NCBI GenBank assembly: GCA_037444075.1
Contig: JBBIND010000108.1
Location: forward strand, 1-7,276
Length of the DNA: 7,276 nucleotides
Source: JBBIND01 sp037444075
Lineage (GTDB): Bacteria > Acidobacteriota > Terriglobia > Bryobacterales > Bryobacteraceae
Direction: 5' to 3'
Every line of letters starts with the position of its first letter. The stretch's first letter is position 1. Below, in pieces: positions 5,615 through 7,276 of this stretch. The notes under the pieces are model-generated. The model did not search any database, had not been told where the DNA came from, and was given only the letters and a program-made list of their open reading frames with translations. Position numbers and translations under genes: made by a program.

Positions 5615-6931
5615 CTACAGCCGGACTGGCTGATGCTTGTTCACCCAATCCGGGTCGAAGTCGGCCCCGAACCCCGGACCCGTCGGCACCTTGATCTTCC
5701 CGGCGGTCACTTTGAGGGGAGACGTCTTGCACTCAAACCGCGCGTGCGTTCCGAAGCCCTTGAATTCGTGGTGCCGGCCGGCATTGGGAACGGCCGACAC
5801 AAAGTGAATGTTGTACAGGTATCCCAACCCGCCGCCGGACATGTGCGGCACGCAGGTTTTCCCGAACGCGGCAGCCATGCGCGCCACCTTCATTGACCGG
5901 ATCAACCCGCCGAAGTAGTAGTTATCCGGCTGTACGATGTCGAGTCCGTCGTGGGCGAGGAGCCAGCGGAAGCCGTAGAAGCTGTTGTCCTGCTCTCCGT
6001 TGGCCACCGGTAGGGTGAGTGCGTCGGCCACCTGCTTGATTTCCTCGATGTGGTCAAACATCACGGGCTCCTCGAAGAAGGCGTACTTGTATTCCTCGAG
6101 CAATCTGCCCACGCGGATCGCTTCCGGAACAGAATAGAAGCCGTTCGAATCGGCGTAAAGCGTGATGTCGTCGCCGAACGTCTTGCGCACGAGCGGGATC
6201 ATTCGCTCGGTTCTTCCAGGAGGGCCCACGGCGTACATGTCGGTCGTCATGAACATCAGCCCGCCGACTTTGATCTTCAGAGCCCGCGCCTCCGGATACT
6301 CGGCGAGGGCCTTGCTGATCAGTTCGATCGATTCCTCCACCGGCTTCTCACGCCATTCTGTGGCCACGTACACGCTGACTTCGGGGTTGTGGATCTCTCC
6401 GATCAGCTGCCCCACCGGCTTGTTGGCGATTCGTCCCAACATGTCGAGAATCGCAAACTCGATCGTGGCCAGCGGAAGCCCGAGCGCGATGCCTTGATAG
6501 CGGAAGTTGAGGCTGTAAACGTAGACCCTCTCAAGGATCAGGTCCAACTCGCGCGCGTCTTTTCCGGTGAAAAATGGTTGCAGGTTTCTCAAGAAAATCG
6601 GAAACAGCGTGTTCATCCCGCTGTGGGCCACTGAAATGCCTTCGGCTCCATCGCGCGAACGCACCCTGCAAAGGAAGCTGTTGCCGAGACGCAGCAATTC
6701 GAGGGATTCGATGATGACCGGCTTGTCAAAGAACTGCTTCTTCAGCACCGGCTGTTTAAGGATGCCGTCTAGTTTGGCGTAGCGGGACGCAATCTCCCGG
6801 GGAGCGGGACGCGGCTGCGCTGGCGCTGCTGCGCCCGGGTTCGCCGCGAGGGTGGAGGAACTGTGGAAGGGCAGGGAAGCCGCGCCCGCCCCAAGCGCGG
6901 TTGAAATGAATCTTCGACGATTGGCTTTCAT
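5615..6931 (-). CDS. Tat-exported mandelate racemase/muconate lactonizing enzyme homologue (enolase superfamily)
   Basis: Predicted Mg-dependent enzyme that abstracts a proton next to a carboxylate, typically as an acid-sugar dehydratase, racemase or cycloisomerase; the substrate cannot be read from sequence. The 438-residue protein starts with a twin-arginine signal (NRRRFIS at 4-10, hydrophobic 11-22, alanine-rich cleavage region near 28-31), so it should be exported folded. The capping domain follows (about 70-180), then the barrel. K219 and K221 form KxK in LKIKVGG. The metal ligands are D261 (ADSNG), E287 (FFEEP) and E313 (NGEQD). D336 (VQPDNYY) and H363 (PHMSGGG) are 27 apart, exactly as D270/H297 of mandelate racemase, and E389 (HHEFKGF) may match its E317. 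The mandelate-racemase-type catalytic set is therefore complete. Compared with mandelate racemase, about 11 extra residues lie between the second KxK lysine and D261. AGGAG (6945 to 6941) stands 9 bases before the ATG. The FCD regulator gene lies downstream on the same strand and probably controls this pathway. Confidence 0.9.
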   Translation of the reverse strand: MKANRRRFISTALGAGAASLPFHSSSTLAANPGAAAPAQPRPAPREIASRYAKLDGILKQPVLKKQFFDKPVIIESLELLRLGNSFLCRVRSRDGAEGISVAHSGMNTLFPIFLRNLQPFFTGKDARELDLILERVYVYSLNFRYQGIALGLPLATIEFAILDMLGRIANKPVGQLIGEIHNPEVSVYVATEWREKPVEESIELISKALAEYPEARALKIKVGGLMFMTTDMYAVGPPGRTERMIPLVRKTFGDDITLYADSNGFYSVPEAIRVGRLLEEYKYAFFEEPVMFDHIEEIKQVADALTLPVANGEQDNSFYGFRWLLAHDGLDIVQPDNYYFGGLIRSMKVARMAAAFGKTCVPHMSGGGLGYLYNIHFVSAVPNAGRHHEFKGFGTHARFECKTSPLKVTAGKIKVPTGPGFGADFDPDWVNKHQPVRL

Positions 6932-6940
6932 GAGTATTCG

Positions 6941-6984
6941 CTCCTGGTCTTCGTCATTCTATGACAGCCAAGGCAGCCTGTAAT
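6941..6984 (-). promoter_or_regulatory. Promoter and ribosome site of the enolase-family gene
   Basis: On the minus strand ATTACA (6984 to 6979) and TAGAAT (6961 to 6956) are 17 bases apart, matching the sigma-70-type consensus at four and five of six positions. The RNA would start near 6949, leaving a leader of about 18 bases that contains AGGAG (6945 to 6941), 9 bases before the ATG. The spacer carries a direct repeat of GGCTG and a loose ACAG-N10-CTGT inverted repeat (6964-6981), which could be a regulator site, though the evidence is thin. Confidence 0.5.
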
Positions 6985-7127
6985 GGCCGTAAGCTGCGGG
7001 CCCGACGGAACATCAGCACTGCCCAGGAACGTTCGCGCCGGGAGTGTTCGCGCGCGGAGCCTCGGAGGAGGTGATCTTAGCGCTTTGCGGCGAGTTGCGA
7101 CAAGGCGATTCCGGCGCCTCTCTTGCC
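6985..7127. other. Intergenic region upstream of the enolase-family promoter, no gene seen
   Basis: This stretch lies between the left-facing terminator and the promoter of the enolase-family gene. Frames cross it on both strands, but none resembles a known protein or has a well-placed start. The one notable element is AGGAGGTGATC on the plus strand (7066-7076), a perfect complement to the usual 3' tail of 16S rRNA, with no convincing start codon at the expected distance. I see no tRNA or repeat array. Confidence 0.5.
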
Positions 7128-7175
7128 AAAAAAAAGCACGGGCCCCAAGCCCTGCCGAGTCAGGACGTGGGGCCC
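7128..7175 (-). terminator. Strong intrinsic terminator facing left
   Basis: On the minus strand GGGCCCCA (7175 to 7168) pairs perfectly with TGGGGCCC (7147 to 7140). The stem continues inward through CCTG/CAGG with one mismatch and one G-T pair, giving 15 positions closed by a 6-base loop (ACTCGG). It is followed by GTGC and then eight Ts (7135 to 7128). This is the textbook Rho-independent pattern for RNA travelling leftward. It lies about 175 bases before the promoter of the enolase-family gene, so it most likely ends a transcription unit that starts beyond the right edge. A conditional leader terminator for the enolase-family gene would need an additional promoter to the right. Confidence 0.85.
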
Positions 7176-7276
7176 TCAGGCTTATATCGGTGGGCGGAAA
7201 CAAGAACGCTGTTACGCTGTGGTCCCGCCGAAAGAGTCCCTATTCAGATCTCCGCAGCCTCTTGCGCGACAGCGCC
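7176..7276. other. Right edge, probably the 3' end of an unseen leftward gene
   Basis: Because a strong leftward terminator follows, this stretch should contain the end of a leftward transcript. In the frame beginning at 7276 the minus strand reads GAVAQEAAEI followed by TGA at 7246-7244, a plausible protein C-terminus 68 bases before the terminator stem. A second frame reads ALSRKRLRRSE and then TAG. I cannot choose between them. A 7-base direct repeat, ACGCTGT, occurs at 7206-7212 and 7214-7220. Confidence 0.3.

Noticed and set aside
5352..5732. 126-codon minus-strand frame between the regulator and enolase-family genes
   Set aside because: It overlaps the end of the enolase-family gene in another frame, has no ribosome site and no family-like sequence.
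6928..7203. 91-codon minus-strand frame upstream of the enolase-family gene
   Set aside because: It runs through the strong terminator and the promoter, has low-complexity Arg/Pro/Ala content and no ribosome site.
7128..7276. 6S RNA, SRP RNA or tRNA at the right edge
   Set aside because: I could not match the sequence to the conserved parts of any of these. Only the terminator and a short GC complementarity are clear, and the sequence is cut by the edge.
1..7276. CRISPR array, insertion sequence, phage genes or attachment site
   Set aside because: No regularly spaced repeats, transposase-like or integrase-like translation, or long terminal inverted repeats were found on reading both strands.

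Overview
This is a GC-rich bacterial window with five protein genes, all of recognisable families, and no sign of phage, insertion sequence or CRISPR. The gene style suggests a soil-type member of the Acidobacteriota, possibly Solibacter/Bryobacter-like. The basis is a very large secreted M14 peptidase, a small exported transglycosylase with a beta-rich N-terminal segment, and an enolase-superfamily enzyme with a Tat signal. That assignment is an inference from gene style and was not tested by any search.

Layout. Positions 1-947 (minus strand, running off the left edge) carry most of a threonine synthase. A 32-base gap separates it from a divergent plus-strand pair: a 978-residue secreted M14 zinc carboxypeptidase-like protein (980-3916) and, 23 bases further on, a 215-residue secreted lytic transglycosylase (3940-4587). 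The gap contains a symmetric TATTATA that reads as a -10 element on both strands. Convergent to the pair, on the minus strand, lie a GntR-family regulator of the FCD subfamily (4627-5319, start moved to an internal GTG) and, upstream of it, a Tat-exported mandelate racemase/muconate lactonizing enzyme homologue (5615-6931). Each of these two has its own plausible sigma-70-type promoter and a short leader. The right end (6932-7276) holds no convincing gene. It does hold an excellent intrinsic terminator facing left (7175 to 7128), which marks the end of a transcription unit lying beyond the window.

How the genes may work together. The peptidase and transglycosylase probably form one transcription unit acting outside the cytoplasm on peptides and on peptidoglycan. 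The FCD regulator next to an acid-sugar-type enolase homologue suggests a small catabolic module in which the regulator senses an organic or sugar acid and controls itself and perhaps the enzyme gene. A short inverted repeat over the regulator's own -10 element is a candidate operator. Threonine synthase looks like housekeeping amino-acid biosynthesis, linked to its neighbour only through the shared promoter region.

I see no clearly new multi-gene system. The points most worth a second look are the bidirectional promoter with near-leaderless starts, the exported but catalytically complete enolase-superfamily enzyme, and an 11-base perfect complement of the 16S rRNA tail that has no gene at the expected distance.
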